The notes: generated by a model not told the origin, from the letters alone. A DNA stretch of 64,000 nt from Stutzerimonas azotifigens DSM 17556 (GCF_000425625.1 NZ_KE384411.1:116405-180404); one strand, 5' to 3'; shown: positions 58,073 to 64,000, counted from the first letter of the stretch. A program made the numbers and translations.

Positions 58073-58249
58073 ACGTCCTCCCGGCCGCGGGTGCATTTTC
58101 CCGGCAGCCTGCAGACATCAGACCACAACTGCCGCCACCCAATAAGGCGCATGGACGGATGGAGGGTATCAAGGTGTGTCCGCCATCGCACAACGGTTGC
58201 AAGGCACCACGGCGGCGACCACCATAGCCGGTCTTCCGCGGATATTGCC

Positions 58250-58456
58250 ATGCCCTCGCCCACACCCACCCGCTGCCCGCTGTGCGGCCAACCCAACGTC
58301 TGCGGGCAGACCGAAGGCTCCGAAGCGGCCGAGCGCTGCTGGTGTTTCGACGTGACCATCGCGCCGCAAGCGCTGGCGCAGATCCCCCCGGCCCAACGGG
58401 GCAAGGCCTGTCTGTGCAGGCGCTGCGCGACCGGCGAACGGGAACGCCCACGCTGA
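58250..58456 (+). CDS. Cysteine-rich CWC family protein
   Basis: Small protein of 68 aa with CPLCGQPNVCG and CWCFDVTIAPQALAQIPPAQRGKACLCRRC, the CWC cysteine pattern that suggests zinc binding. Function unknown. It lies directly before the pseudouridine synthase and overlaps it by one base (TGATG), an association seen in many Proteobacteria. Confidence 0.82.
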   Translation: MPSPTPTRCPLCGQPNVCGQTEGSEAAERCWCFDVTIAPQALAQIPPAQRGKACLCRRCATGERERPR

Positions 58457-59148
58457 TGCGTCTCGACCGCCTGCTCGCCAACCAGCCGCACCTCAGCCGC
58501 CAGGACGCCCGCCTGCTGCTCGCCCGCGGCCAGGTCAGGGTCGATGGCCAGGTCGTCCGCGACGCGGCCCACGAAGTACGCGCCTTCGCCCGGGTGGAGG
58601 CCGACGGCCTGCCGATCCAGAGCGGCTGCACTGCGCGCTACTTCATGCTGCACAAGCCGGCCGGCTACGTCAGCGCCACCCGCGACCCGCAGCATCCCAC
58701 GGTGCTCGACCTGCTCGAGGAATCCGACCGCGCCGACCTGCACATCGCCGGGCGCCTGGACGGCAACACCACCGGCCTGCTGCTGGTGACCAACGACGGC
58801 CGCTGGTCCCGGCGCCTGACCCAGCCCGACAGCCAGCTCGGCAAGGTCTACCGTGTGGACACCGCGCACGACATCGACCCGGCCTGCGTCGAGCATTTCG
58901 CCGCCGGGCTGTATTTCCGCTTCGAGAACCTCATCACCCGCCCCGCCCGGCTCGAACTGCTCGGCCCGAGGCAGGCCCGCCTGACGCTGCACGAAGGCCG
59001 TTACCACCAGGTCAAGCGCATGTTCGGCCGCTTCCGCAACCCGGTCACCGCCCTGCACCGCGAACGCATGGGCCCCATCGTGCTCGATCCGGCACTGGGC
59101 CCGGGCCAGTACCGCGCCCTGACCATCGAAGAGATCGCCAGCGTCTGA
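58456..59148 (+). CDS. rsuA: RsuA-family 16S rRNA pseudouridine synthase
   Basis: Enzyme of 230 aa. N-terminal S4 domain 1-60 (MRLDRLLANQPHLSRQDARLLLARGQVRVDGQVV) and catalytic domain with the active-site Asp in AGRLDGNTTGLLLVTNDGRWSRRL near residues 98-121. EGRYHQVKRMFGRFRNPVTALHRERMG is the conserved KRMF-type motif of RsuA/RluB/E/F. RsuA (Psi516 of 16S rRNA) is the best fit by length, but RluE-type cannot be excluded. Confidence 0.88.
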   Translation: MRLDRLLANQPHLSRQDARLLLARGQVRVDGQVVRDAAHEVRAFARVEADGLPIQSGCTARYFMLHKPAGYVSATRDPQHPTVLDLLEESDRADLHIAGRLDGNTTGLLLVTNDGRWSRRLTQPDSQLGKVYRVDTAHDIDPACVEHFAAGLYFRFENLITRPARLELLGPRQARLTLHEGRYHQVKRMFGRFRNPVTALHRERMGPIVLDPALGPGQYRALTIEEIASV

Positions 59149-59214
59149 CGCCCCGACGAAAAGTGCACGCCCCGCTTCATTTGCCGGCCGCCTTCTGGTA
59201 AAAAGGCACCCCAC

Positions 59215-59288
59215 GCGGGCGTCGTATAATGGCATTACCTGAGCTTCCCAAGCTCATGACGAGGGTTCGATTCCCTTCGCCCGCTCCA
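59215..59288 (+). tRNA. tRNA-Gly (anticodon CCC)
   Basis: 74 nt including CCA. Acceptor stem GCGGGCG (59215-59221) pairs with CGCCCGC (59278-59284); anticodon stem TGAGC/GCTCA with 7-nt loop TTCCCAA gives anticodon CCC; T-arm GAGGG-TTCGATT-CCCTT. Discriminator T precedes encoded CCA. Its 3' end is the likely attachment site of the element that begins immediately after it, as P4-type integrases typically use tRNA 3' ends. Confidence 0.97.
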
Positions 59289-59295
59289 CATAGCA

Positions 59296-59326
59296 GTTTC
59301 TAGATGCTCCCACATGCACTAGAAAC
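59296..59326. repeat. Inverted repeat between tRNA and integrase
   Basis: GTTTCTAG and CTAGAAAC are perfect 8-bp arms separated by 15 nt, 7 bp after the tRNA. This may be an integrase-related site at the attachment junction or a hairpin; no homologue is recognised. Confidence 0.5.
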
Positions 59327-59332
59327 ACTCTC

Positions 59333-59361
59333 GAAGCCCCGCCTAGTGCGGGGTTTCTTGT
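59333..59361 (+). terminator. Rho-independent terminator after tRNA-Gly
   Basis: AAGCCCCGC, a 5-nt loop and GCGGGGTTT form a strong stem followed by a T-rich tail (CTTGTTT). It ends the tRNA transcript and protects the integrase region from read-through. It is inside the element, so it could have been supplied by it. Confidence 0.75.
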
Positions 59362-59403
59362 TTCTGCACGCCTACTAATGCGCCCGTATAGCATTGCCTC
59401 CGG

Positions 59404-59452
59404 TGTACACCAGCATGTACACTCACCTCAGATACCTAACTAAGGTGTACAC
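59404..59452 (+). promoter_or_regulatory. Three TGTACAC repeats upstream of the integrase
   Basis: TGTACAC occurs at 59404-59410, 59416-59422 and 59446-59452, the first and third within GGTGTACAC. The last copy ends just before the integrase ATG. Direct repeats of this size beside a tRNA attachment site are likely arm-type binding sites of the integrase, or operators for its autoregulation. Confidence 0.55.
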
Positions 59453-59454
59453 GG

Positions 59455-60747
59455 ATGAAGCGTTCAGAGATCAGAAAGCGCCCTCTCGCCGACACGGTAT
59501 TAGCGAGCCTTGAGCCTGAAGCCAAGGAATACCGGGAGCTGGATGGCAATGGCCTGTATCTGCGCGTGAAGCCCAACGGACAGAAAGGCTGGCTGCTGCG
59601 CCACAAGAAGCCAGATGGACGTTGGGGCTGGCTCGGCCTAGGCGGCTACCCTGACGTACCGGCCAAGGTGGCGCGTAAGAAGGCGTTAGAGCTGCGCGAT
59701 CTGGTGGCCGATGGTATTGACCCGGTCCAGCACAAGGCAGCGCAGAGAGCGGCCAGGGAAGCCACAGTGCTAAACCCTTTTCGCGAGTCGGTAGCCTACT
59801 GGTATCAGCGCAAGGTGGATGATGGCCTGGCCGAGAGCACGCTTCGTCTGATGCGTGGCTACCTGGACAACGACATCCTGCCGGCCCTGGGTGACAAGCC
59901 CATCACCGAGATAAGTCCGCGCGACTGTGCCGCTTTGCAGGAAAAGATTGAGGCCCGAGGGGCGACCAATACCCGGGACAAGATCCGCGTTGCCCTGCGT
60001 CAGATATTCAGTCAAGCGATCGCTCGGGGGCTGTGCGAGGTGAACCCAGCCTCCGAGCTGGCCACCATTGCCACCAAGAAGCCCAAGGCTCAGCACTATC
60101 CTCACCTTCTTGAGCCCGAACTGCCTGCCTTCCTGCATGCTCTGCGTAACAGCACCAGCCGGACGCCTGCCCGTACAGCAACCTGGCTGTGCCTCTGGAC
60201 GGCCTCCCGCCCCGGCATGGTGCGCTGGGCTGAGTGGACAGAGATCGACTTTGAGGCGGCCTTGTGGACTATCCCAGCAGCCAAGATGAAGACGCGCCGT
60301 GACCATGTGGTGCCGCTGTCACGGCAAGCCCTCGAAGCTCTGCGCGAGCTCCACAGAATCACCGGCCGCGGTCGCTATCTGTTCCCTGGTATCGGTGCCA
60401 AGCAGCCCGTTATCAGCGAGAACACGATCAACCTGACACTCCGCAAGATCGGCTATCGCGGCCGTCTTGTCGGTCACGGAACACGGCACACGGCATCGAC
60501 CCTGCTTCGTGAGCACGGCTGGAATAGAGATCACGTCGAGGCGCAGCTAGCGCACAAGGAGGCTGGGGTGGCTGGCATCTACAACCAGGCCCAGTACCTA
60601 CCCCAGCGCCGCGCAATGATGCAGTGGTATTGCGATTATCTAGATTGCCTGGCTGACGGCATGACGCCCGCCCATCGGGCTGATTTCGACAGGCGGGTCA
60701 ATATCACTGACTCAAACGTGGTCGTGCTGGAGATGGCCCGCGCATGA
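59455..60747 (+). CDS. P4-type tyrosine integrase
   Basis: Site-specific recombinase of 430 aa. N-terminal arm-DNA-binding domain (DUF4102) at about 10-95 (RELDGNGLYLRVKPNGQKGWLLRHKKPDGRWGWLGLGGYPDV), core-binding domain about 105-200, catalytic domain to the end. Catalytic residues by count: R252, K277, H341, R344, H367 and nucleophile Y376 (GIYNQAQY). It lies directly beside a tRNA-Gly 3' end, reading away from it, so it would insert and excise the element. The gene after it overlaps its stop (ATGA). Confidence 0.95.
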   Translation: MKRSEIRKRPLADTVLASLEPEAKEYRELDGNGLYLRVKPNGQKGWLLRHKKPDGRWGWLGLGGYPDVPAKVARKKALELRDLVADGIDPVQHKAAQRAAREATVLNPFRESVAYWYQRKVDDGLAESTLRLMRGYLDNDILPALGDKPITEISPRDCAALQEKIEARGATNTRDKIRVALRQIFSQAIARGLCEVNPASELATIATKKPKAQHYPHLLEPELPAFLHALRNSTSRTPARTATWLCLWTASRPGMVRWAEWTEIDFEAALWTIPAAKMKTRRDHVVPLSRQALEALRELHRITGRGRYLFPGIGAKQPVISENTINLTLRKIGYRGRLVGHGTRHTASTLLREHGWNRDHVEAQLAHKEAGVAGIYNQAQYLPQRRAMMQWYCDYLDCLADGMTPAHRADFDRRVNITDSNVVVLEMARA

Positions 60748-61409
60748 AAAACGACAAAAAGCCTGATGCTGTACCTACAGAACCAGCAAAACACGAAGAG
60801 GAATTCAGCGCCCACGGGTGGGTGAGAGAAGTGGAAAACTGGTTTGATCGCGATAATCCCACTGCGATCTTGAGTTATCTGGACCGAGCCGTTGAACCGC
60901 TTCTGTTTCATGAGGACACTAAGCACCACGCCGCCGAATTGTTGAGGGAAATATCGGCCTTTCAAGAGCTAGACGCCGCCTACAAGGCAGACGGTTCTGA
61001 CCAAAACTACCGCAAGGCCCTTGTGGCAATGTTCACGCTTGGGGCCTGCGCGAAAAGCCTTGAAGAAGAACGGCACTTCCCAAGCAACCGGAAGCTGAAG
61101 GCACTCCAGCGGGACATCGATCAGCACACACGTTTTATTCAAATGAGAGAGGCGAACCGAGACAGAGACGTTGGTCGCGCAGTGGTCAATAGCATCGCGT
61201 GTGACTATGCGCGCCTTAGATGGAGCGAGGACAAGGAGCAGAAGCTAAGAACAAGCGACATGGCAGAAATCGTCTGGGCATGGATGGCAGAGCACGAACG
61301 GCTACTTGAGTACAGGCCATCCGATATAGCCGGCCTCAAAAAGTGGCTTAGGCCGGTTGCCGCTGAGTTCCCCCACGCAAACAAACCGGGGCGCACTGCT
61401 AAGAGATAA
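60744..61409 (+). CDS. Uncharacterised accessory protein coupled to the integrase
   Basis: Soluble, charged protein of 221 aa that is not recognised. It overlaps the integrase stop by 4 bp (ATGA), so the two are co-translated. The mainly helical sequence has WVREVENWFDRDNPTAILSYLDRAVEPLLF near residues 26-55 and WLRPVAAEFPHANKPGRTAKR at the C-terminus. Base composition is clearly less GC-rich than the core genes, a sign of transfer. No signal peptide, membrane segment or enzyme motif is visible. A hairpin with T-run follows. Confidence 0.7.
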   Translation: MKNDKKPDAVPTEPAKHEEEFSAHGWVREVENWFDRDNPTAILSYLDRAVEPLLFHEDTKHHAAELLREISAFQELDAAYKADGSDQNYRKALVAMFTLGACAKSLEEERHFPSNRKLKALQRDIDQHTRFIQMREANRDRDVGRAVVNSIACDYARLRWSEDKEQKLRTSDMAEIVWAWMAEHERLLEYRPSDIAGLKKWLRPVAAEFPHANKPGRTAKR

Positions 61410-61415
61410 ATCGTT

Positions 61416-61461
61416 CTCCCCGGCTCGATAATCATATTTACCGAGTCGGGAGCGAGTTTTT
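61416..61461 (+). terminator. Terminator between the integrase pair and the AlpA operon
   Basis: CTCCCCGGCTCG (61416-61427) and CGAGTCGGGAG (61442-61452) pair over 11 bp with one bulge around a 14-nt AT-rich loop, followed by CGAGTTTTT. The integrase transcript probably ends here. The promoter of the next operon should lie in 61462-61513. Confidence 0.55.
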
Positions 61462-61513
61462 ATCCTATTTCGCGTGTGAATAATGGGGGGCGTCACCACA
61501 CGGAGGCGCCCAA

Positions 61514-61735
61514 ATGCACCTAGACACACCCCCAAGCAAAGCCCTTATCCGCCAGTCTGCGCTCTGCGACTGGCTGGACCTGTCCCGCTCCGGTCTGGAC
61601 AAGCTCCGCAAGAAAGACCCCACCTTCCCCAAGCCCCTCAAGGATGGCGATAGCCGCCAAGCCGCTGCGTTCTACGTCGTGGCCGAAGTAGATGCTTGGC
61701 TGCGTTCCAAGATCGAAGCGAGGGACGCCGCATGA
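61514..61735 (+). CDS. AlpA-like helix-turn-helix regulator/excisionase
   Basis: Small protein of 73 aa with the AlpA/excisionase-type MerR-like HTH: LIRQSALCDWLDLSRSGLDKLRKKDPTFPKPLKDGDSRQAAAFYVVAEVDAWLRSKIEARD. AlpA-type proteins in P4-like elements activate integrase or excision. GGAGG lies 10 nt before the ATG. It is the first gene of a tightly packed series; its stop overlaps the next start (ATGA). Confidence 0.85.
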   Translation: MHLDTPPSKALIRQSALCDWLDLSRSGLDKLRKKDPTFPKPLKDGDSRQAAAFYVVAEVDAWLRSKIEARDAA

Positions 61736-62340
61736 ACAGCGTCCTCAACTATCAACCGATGTGCACCATCAAGCTATCGGGCTCTCTCGCCCAAATGTTC
61801 GGCCGTGAGCACAAGAGGCGACTGGAGACGGGTTCGACGCGAGAGGCCTTCAGCGCACTGAAACATACTCTGCCCGGCTTCGAAGCGTTCATTCAGGCTG
61901 CAGCGAGGAAGGGCCTGCGGTATGCCATCTTCCGTAATCGCAAAAACGTCGGGGAGGACGAGTTCGGGCTTGGCGGCACTACCGAAATTCGCATCGTTCC
62001 AGTCATCACGGGCAGCAAGCGTGCGGGGGCTCTGCAGACGATTGTCGGCGCCGTGATGATCGTCGTCGGGGTCATCCTGGCCTTCACGCCGTTCAGTGCG
62101 GCCTCGCCATACCTGATCAAGGGCGGCATCGCAGTGATGGCCGGCGGCGTCATCCAAATGCTCAGCCCCCAAGCCAAGGGACTAAAGGGCAGAGAGGACC
62201 CCGGCAACCAGCCGAGCTATGCGTTCGGTGGGCCGGTGAATACGACCGCCATGGGTAATCCGGTCGGCATTCTCGCAGGCCGCCGGCGGATCGGCGGGGC
62301 CGTCATCTCGGCCGGGATCTACGCGGAGGATGCGCAATGA
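61732..62340 (+). CDS. Lambda gpI/TapI-like tail assembly protein
   Basis: Protein of 202 aa matching the lambda tail assembly protein I family across its length: N-terminal beta-grasp-like domain (CTIKLSGSLAQMFGREHKRRLETGSTREAFSALKHTLPGFEAFI, residues 11-54), FRNRKNVGEDEFGL, REIR-type TEIRIVPVITGSKRAGALQTI, two hydrophobic segments about 100-118 and 126-146, and a C-terminal SYAFGGPVNTTAMGNPVGI...IGGAVISAGI tail. In phages TapI acts at the tail tip. No other tail gene is visible between the integrase and the primase. It overlaps the AlpA-like gene and the next ORF (ATGA at both ends). Confidence 0.85.
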   Translation: MNSVLNYQPMCTIKLSGSLAQMFGREHKRRLETGSTREAFSALKHTLPGFEAFIQAAARKGLRYAIFRNRKNVGEDEFGLGGTTEIRIVPVITGSKRAGALQTIVGAVMIVVGVILAFTPFSAASPYLIKGGIAVMAGGVIQMLSPQAKGLKGREDPGNQPSYAFGGPVNTTAMGNPVGILAGRRRIGGAVISAGIYAEDAQ

Positions 62341-62594
62341 AAGAGCAACACATCAGCCCTGACCCTAACTCCTTCGACATGGCCACGCACATGGACTTCG
62401 GGCTGTCCCAAGTCCTGCCGTCGATCGCTCGCTATGCCGCCGACAACGGGCACCCTATCGAGGCCGCGCTGGTCGCCTGCTTCATGATCCTGTCCACTGC
62501 CCTGCACGTCCATGGCGTGAGCAGCGAGGAGCAGATCAGCCTGGTGGACGTCGCTCGCCCTCAAAAGTGGTTGCCGCCGGAGACGATGCAATGA
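62337..62594 (+). CDS. Uncharacterised 85-aa protein
   Basis: Small protein of 85 aa, not recognised. A hydrophobic stretch PIEAALVACFMILSTALHVHGV lies near residues 40-61 and could be one membrane helix. It overlaps the TapI-like stop (ATGA), so the AlpA-like, TapI-like and this gene form one translationally coupled unit. The C4-like RNA region follows. Confidence 0.6.
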   Translation: MKEQHISPDPNSFDMATHMDFGLSQVLPSIARYAADNGHPIEAALVACFMILSTALHVHGVSSEEQISLVDVARPQKWLPPETMQ

Positions 62595-62600
62595 TGGCCC

Positions 62601-62629
62601 TTGCACACACACGTCCCCGCATGTATCGT
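62601..62629 (+). promoter_or_regulatory. Candidate sigma-70 promoter for the C4-like RNA and replication operon
   Basis: TTGCAC at 62601-62606, a 17-nt spacer and TATCGT at 62624-62629 resemble a sigma-70 promoter (4 of 6 at each element), with TG directly before the -10. Transcription would begin near 62636, about 108 nt before the C4-like fold. The leader also contains a CGACCG/CGGTCG hairpin near 62652-62671 and a GC-rich stem ending in a run of seven T near 62691-62722. Confidence 0.4.
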
Positions 62630-62743
62630 CGGCCTGTCGCTGCAAATTCAGCGACCGACCTTGGCCGGTCGAAAAGCACGAGGCGCACAGGCGCCCATCA
62701 ACCGATTGCAGGCGCTTTTTTTGTGCCCGCCGCTTCGCGTTAT

Positions 62744-62818
62744 GGCAGCTGTGCGTGGGACACCTTCGGGTGTGCCGGGAACCTTGTGCCCCGGTCGGCC
62801 AACCCGCGTACAGCTGTC
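62744..62818 (+). ncRNA. C4-like antisense RNA
   Basis: Closing stem: GGCAGCTGTGCG (62744-62755) pairs with CGTACAGCTGTC (62807-62818) over 12 bp including two G-U pairs. Inside are hairpin 1, ACACC-TTCG-GGTGT (62760-62773), and hairpin 2, CCGGG/CCCGG (62775-62794) with a 10-nt loop. The end GCCAACCCGCGTACAGCTGTCACC resembles the conserved 3' part of the C4 antisense RNA of phages P1/P4. Loop 2 shows CCTTGTGC, perfectly complementary to the Shine-Dalgarno region of the gene at 62876; TGCGTGG at 62752-62758 is complementary to the bases ending at its start codon. In P1, C4 blocks ant translation by such bipartite pairing; the same role here is inference. Confidence 0.75.
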
Positions 62819-62857
62819 ACCATCCCTTGCTTGGCCGCAGGCGGTGGCAGCTCCATA

Positions 62858-62876
62858 GCACAAGGAGCTCCACGCA
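62858..62876 (+). promoter_or_regulatory. Antisense target overlapping the ribosome binding site and start
   Basis: GCACAAGG (62858-62865), covering most of the AAGGAG Shine-Dalgarno, is complementary to loop 2 of the C4-like RNA. CCACGCA (62870-62876), ending at the A of the ATG, is complementary to 62752-62758. The order is antiparallel and correct for one duplexing RNA, 15 bp in two blocks. A related GCACGAGG at 62676-62683, able to pair with one G-U, sits upstream in the leader. Confidence 0.75.
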
Positions 62877-63043
62877 TGTCCCGCATCCTCAGCCTCAATC
62901 CGTCCCGCGCACGCGCAGCAGCACACAAGGCGATGGCTTTGGCCGCCCTTCGCAGCCGCTCGAGCCTGTCCGTCCGTCTCTCCCGCTACAACGCTCACAT
63001 GACCAAGGCCCGCGCCCTGGAAGCGATGGAGGTGGCGCAATGA
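62876..63043 (+). CDS. Small basic leader protein of the replication operon
   Basis: Basic protein of 55 aa, not recognised, rich in Arg, Ala and Ser (SLNPSRARAAAHKAMALAALRSRSSLSVRLSRYNAHMTKARALEAM). AAGGAG lies 8 nt before the ATG, but the site is complementary to the C4-like RNA. Its stop overlaps the next start (ATGA), so blocking its translation could block the genes behind it. By position it parallels the C4-controlled first gene in P1-like systems; its own activity is unknown. Confidence 0.7.
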   Translation: MSRILSLNPSRARAAAHKAMALAALRSRSSLSVRLSRYNAHMTKARALEAMEVAQ

Positions 63044-63405
63044 GCACTCGCCCCATCACCTCTCGCAATGACCTGAGCTTTACCGGCCTCACTGCCGACA
63101 ATCCGCCGCGCCGCATCAACTGGGCACCTGTCCGGGTACCTCTCCAGCGGGACCAATGGAACAAGGAGTACGACCTTGGCTTAGGCATGGCTGAGGAAGT
63201 TCGCGCGCTTCATACGGCCAATGAGATGGACGCTTTCCTCGCCATCCAGCTCGCGTTCAATGATCCCGCTTGGAAGGTCACTGGCGCAGGCGCAGAGTTG
63301 GGCTTCGCCGCTGGTATCGCTGCGTTGGCAATAGTCGGTATGCGTGCCCTTGAGCAAGGAGCTGCGCCATTCGATCCTGAAGAGGCCAGGAGGGCTGCAA
63401 AATGA
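63040..63405 (+). CDS. Uncharacterised 121-aa protein
   Basis: Not recognised. Polar N-terminal half (NPPRRINWAPVRVPLQRDQWNKEYDLGLGMAEEV) and a more hydrophobic C-terminal segment (ELGFAAGIAALAIVGMRAL near 88-106) that might be a membrane helix. Coupled by ATGA overlaps at both ends to its neighbours in the putative replication operon. Confidence 0.7.
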   Translation: MSTRPITSRNDLSFTGLTADNPPRRINWAPVRVPLQRDQWNKEYDLGLGMAEEVRALHTANEMDAFLAIQLAFNDPAWKVTGAGAELGFAAGIAALAIVGMRALEQGAAPFDPEEARRAAK

Positions 63406-63758
63406 TCCAGTTCCGACTGAAAAGCGGCCAGCTCGTGACGGTGGAGCACTCGGGCTTCGTACAGTGTGCGATCAAGATCCGCTACCCCGAACAGGACTAT
63501 GCCGTCTGGTCTCCAGAGGTAGTTAGCCGCGGCCTGGCTAACGAAATGCTGGAAATGCTCACCCCTGCGTTTCCCGCCTGTGAGCTGAGCATCGAGCGGT
63601 TCACCAGAGCCGCCGAGGACCTGCCAGCCGCCCTCCAGGAATCGGACCGGGTACTCGCCATTGTCTTGGCCGTCCGCGGCTCGGATCACCCGGGGCAGGA
63701 CCTCATCAAGCAAACCGGCCTCTTTCACAGCGCCCCCAGGCCCGAGCAGAGGGTTTAA
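63402..63758 (+). CDS. Uncharacterised 118-aa protein
   Basis: Soluble protein of 118 aa with no recognised domain. The N-terminus MIQFRLKSGQLVTVEHSGFVQCAIKIRYPEQDYAVWSPEVV looks like a small beta-rich fold. Overlaps the previous gene by ATGA; the primase-like gene begins just 2 bp after its stop. Likely part of the element's replication module by position only. Confidence 0.65.
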   Translation: MIQFRLKSGQLVTVEHSGFVQCAIKIRYPEQDYAVWSPEVVSRGLANEMLEMLTPAFPACELSIERFTRAAEDLPAALQESDRVLAIVLAVRGSDHPGQDLIKQTGLFHSAPRPEQRV

Positions 63759-63760
63759 CT

Positions 63761-64000
63761 ATGACCATTCAAAACGGCGCACTCGCGCCGACGGGATCGG
63801 CTTGCCTTGAGAAAGTGCTCTCTCGGCTCGACAAGGTGAAGGCGGCCGGTGCGGGCAAGTGGAAAGCCTGTTGCCCGGCGCACGACGACCGCGACCCGAG
63901 CCTGAGCATCAGGGAGGCCGAGGACGGCAAGGTGCTGCTCCATTGCTGGGCGGGCTGCTCGACTTCCGACATTACCGCCGCAATCGGGCTGGAACTCCGC
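63761..64000 (+). CDS. Zinc-finger primase, N-terminal part (runs past the window)
   Basis: The first 80 codons are visible. WKACCPAHDDRDPSLSIRE followed by VLLHCWAGCSTSDITAAIGL is a CHC2-type zinc finger, as in primase/helicases of P4-like elements (alpha protein type). The remainder with TOPRIM and helicase domains would lie beyond 64000. It is the fourth gene behind the C4-like RNA, so it may be the main target of its control. Confidence 0.85.
   Translation, partial: MTIQNGALAPTGSACLEKVLSRLDKVKAAGAGKWKACCPAHDDRDPSLSIREAEDGKVLLHCWAGCSTSDITAAIGLELR

Noticed and set aside
62601-62858. Small open frame across the C4-like RNA
   Set aside because: No plausible ribosome binding site and full overlap with conserved RNA structure.
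62567-63043. Open frame running through the C4-like region in the frame of the 55-aa gene
   Set aside because: No SD at its upstream start; it would translate the structured RNA. The AAGGAG-preceded ATG at 62876 explains the gene.

Overview
This is a GC-rich gammaproteobacterial chromosome segment. The algU-mucA-mucB-mucC-mucD operon divergent from nadB, the lepA-lepB-DUF4845-rnc-era-recO-pdxJ run, thrC-hom, and the rpsP-rimM-trmD-rplS operon point to Pseudomonadaceae. The overall make-up, including intergenic heptad repeats, suggests the Pseudomonas stutzeri (Stutzerimonas) group; the species call is an inference.

Layout. (1) 1-12.5 kb holds a catabolic and uptake cassette on the minus strand: a YdiJ-like FAD/Fe-S dehydrogenase, a class V aminotransferase, a family III CoA-transferase, a crotonase-fold protein lacking both usual catalytic glutamates, a DctM-DctQ-DctP TRAP transporter and a GlcG/HbpS-like protein. 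A divergent GntR/FCD regulator and a TauE/SafE permease follow. Inverted copies of one REP-like repeat flank the cassette. The substrate cannot be named; a carboxylate, perhaps a dicarboxylate or hydroxyacid, is likely. (2) 12.5-28 kb is core housekeeping: thrC/hom, dsbC/xerD, the ribosomal and tRNA-modification operon, ffh, a CorC-type protein, purT, Nudix hydrolases and an L,D-transpeptidase. (3) 28-35 kb holds an acyltransferase and a xenosiderophore cell-surface-signalling locus (ECF sigma, FecR-like anti-sigma, TonB receptor, PepSY protein) in the order of the P. aeruginosa foxI-foxR-foxA-foxB locus. The receptor gene carries a frameshift here. (4) 36-59 kb is again core: putP, the pdxJ-to-lepA block, the envelope-stress and alginate regulators, nadB, ygfX/sdhE/ygfZ, ung, two crotonases and an RsuA-type pseudouridine synthase. 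(5) From a tRNA-Gly(CCC) at 59.2 kb to the window end is the left part of an integrated element. It has a P4-type integrase, an unknown gene overlapping the integrase stop, an AlpA-like regulator, a lone lambda gpI/TapI-like tail assembly protein, small ORFans, and the start of a zinc-finger primase.

The most striking observation is in the integrated element. At 62744-62818 a sequence folds like the C4 antisense RNA of phages P1/P4. It presents two segments, 8 and 7 nt, that are perfectly complementary and in the correct antiparallel order to the Shine-Dalgarno region and the start codon of the small gene at 62876. That gene heads a chain of overlapping genes leading to the primase. The element therefore looks like a P4-like satellite or mobile island whose replication module is held off by a built-in antisense RNA, and which also carries one phage tail assembly protein without any other visible tail gene.
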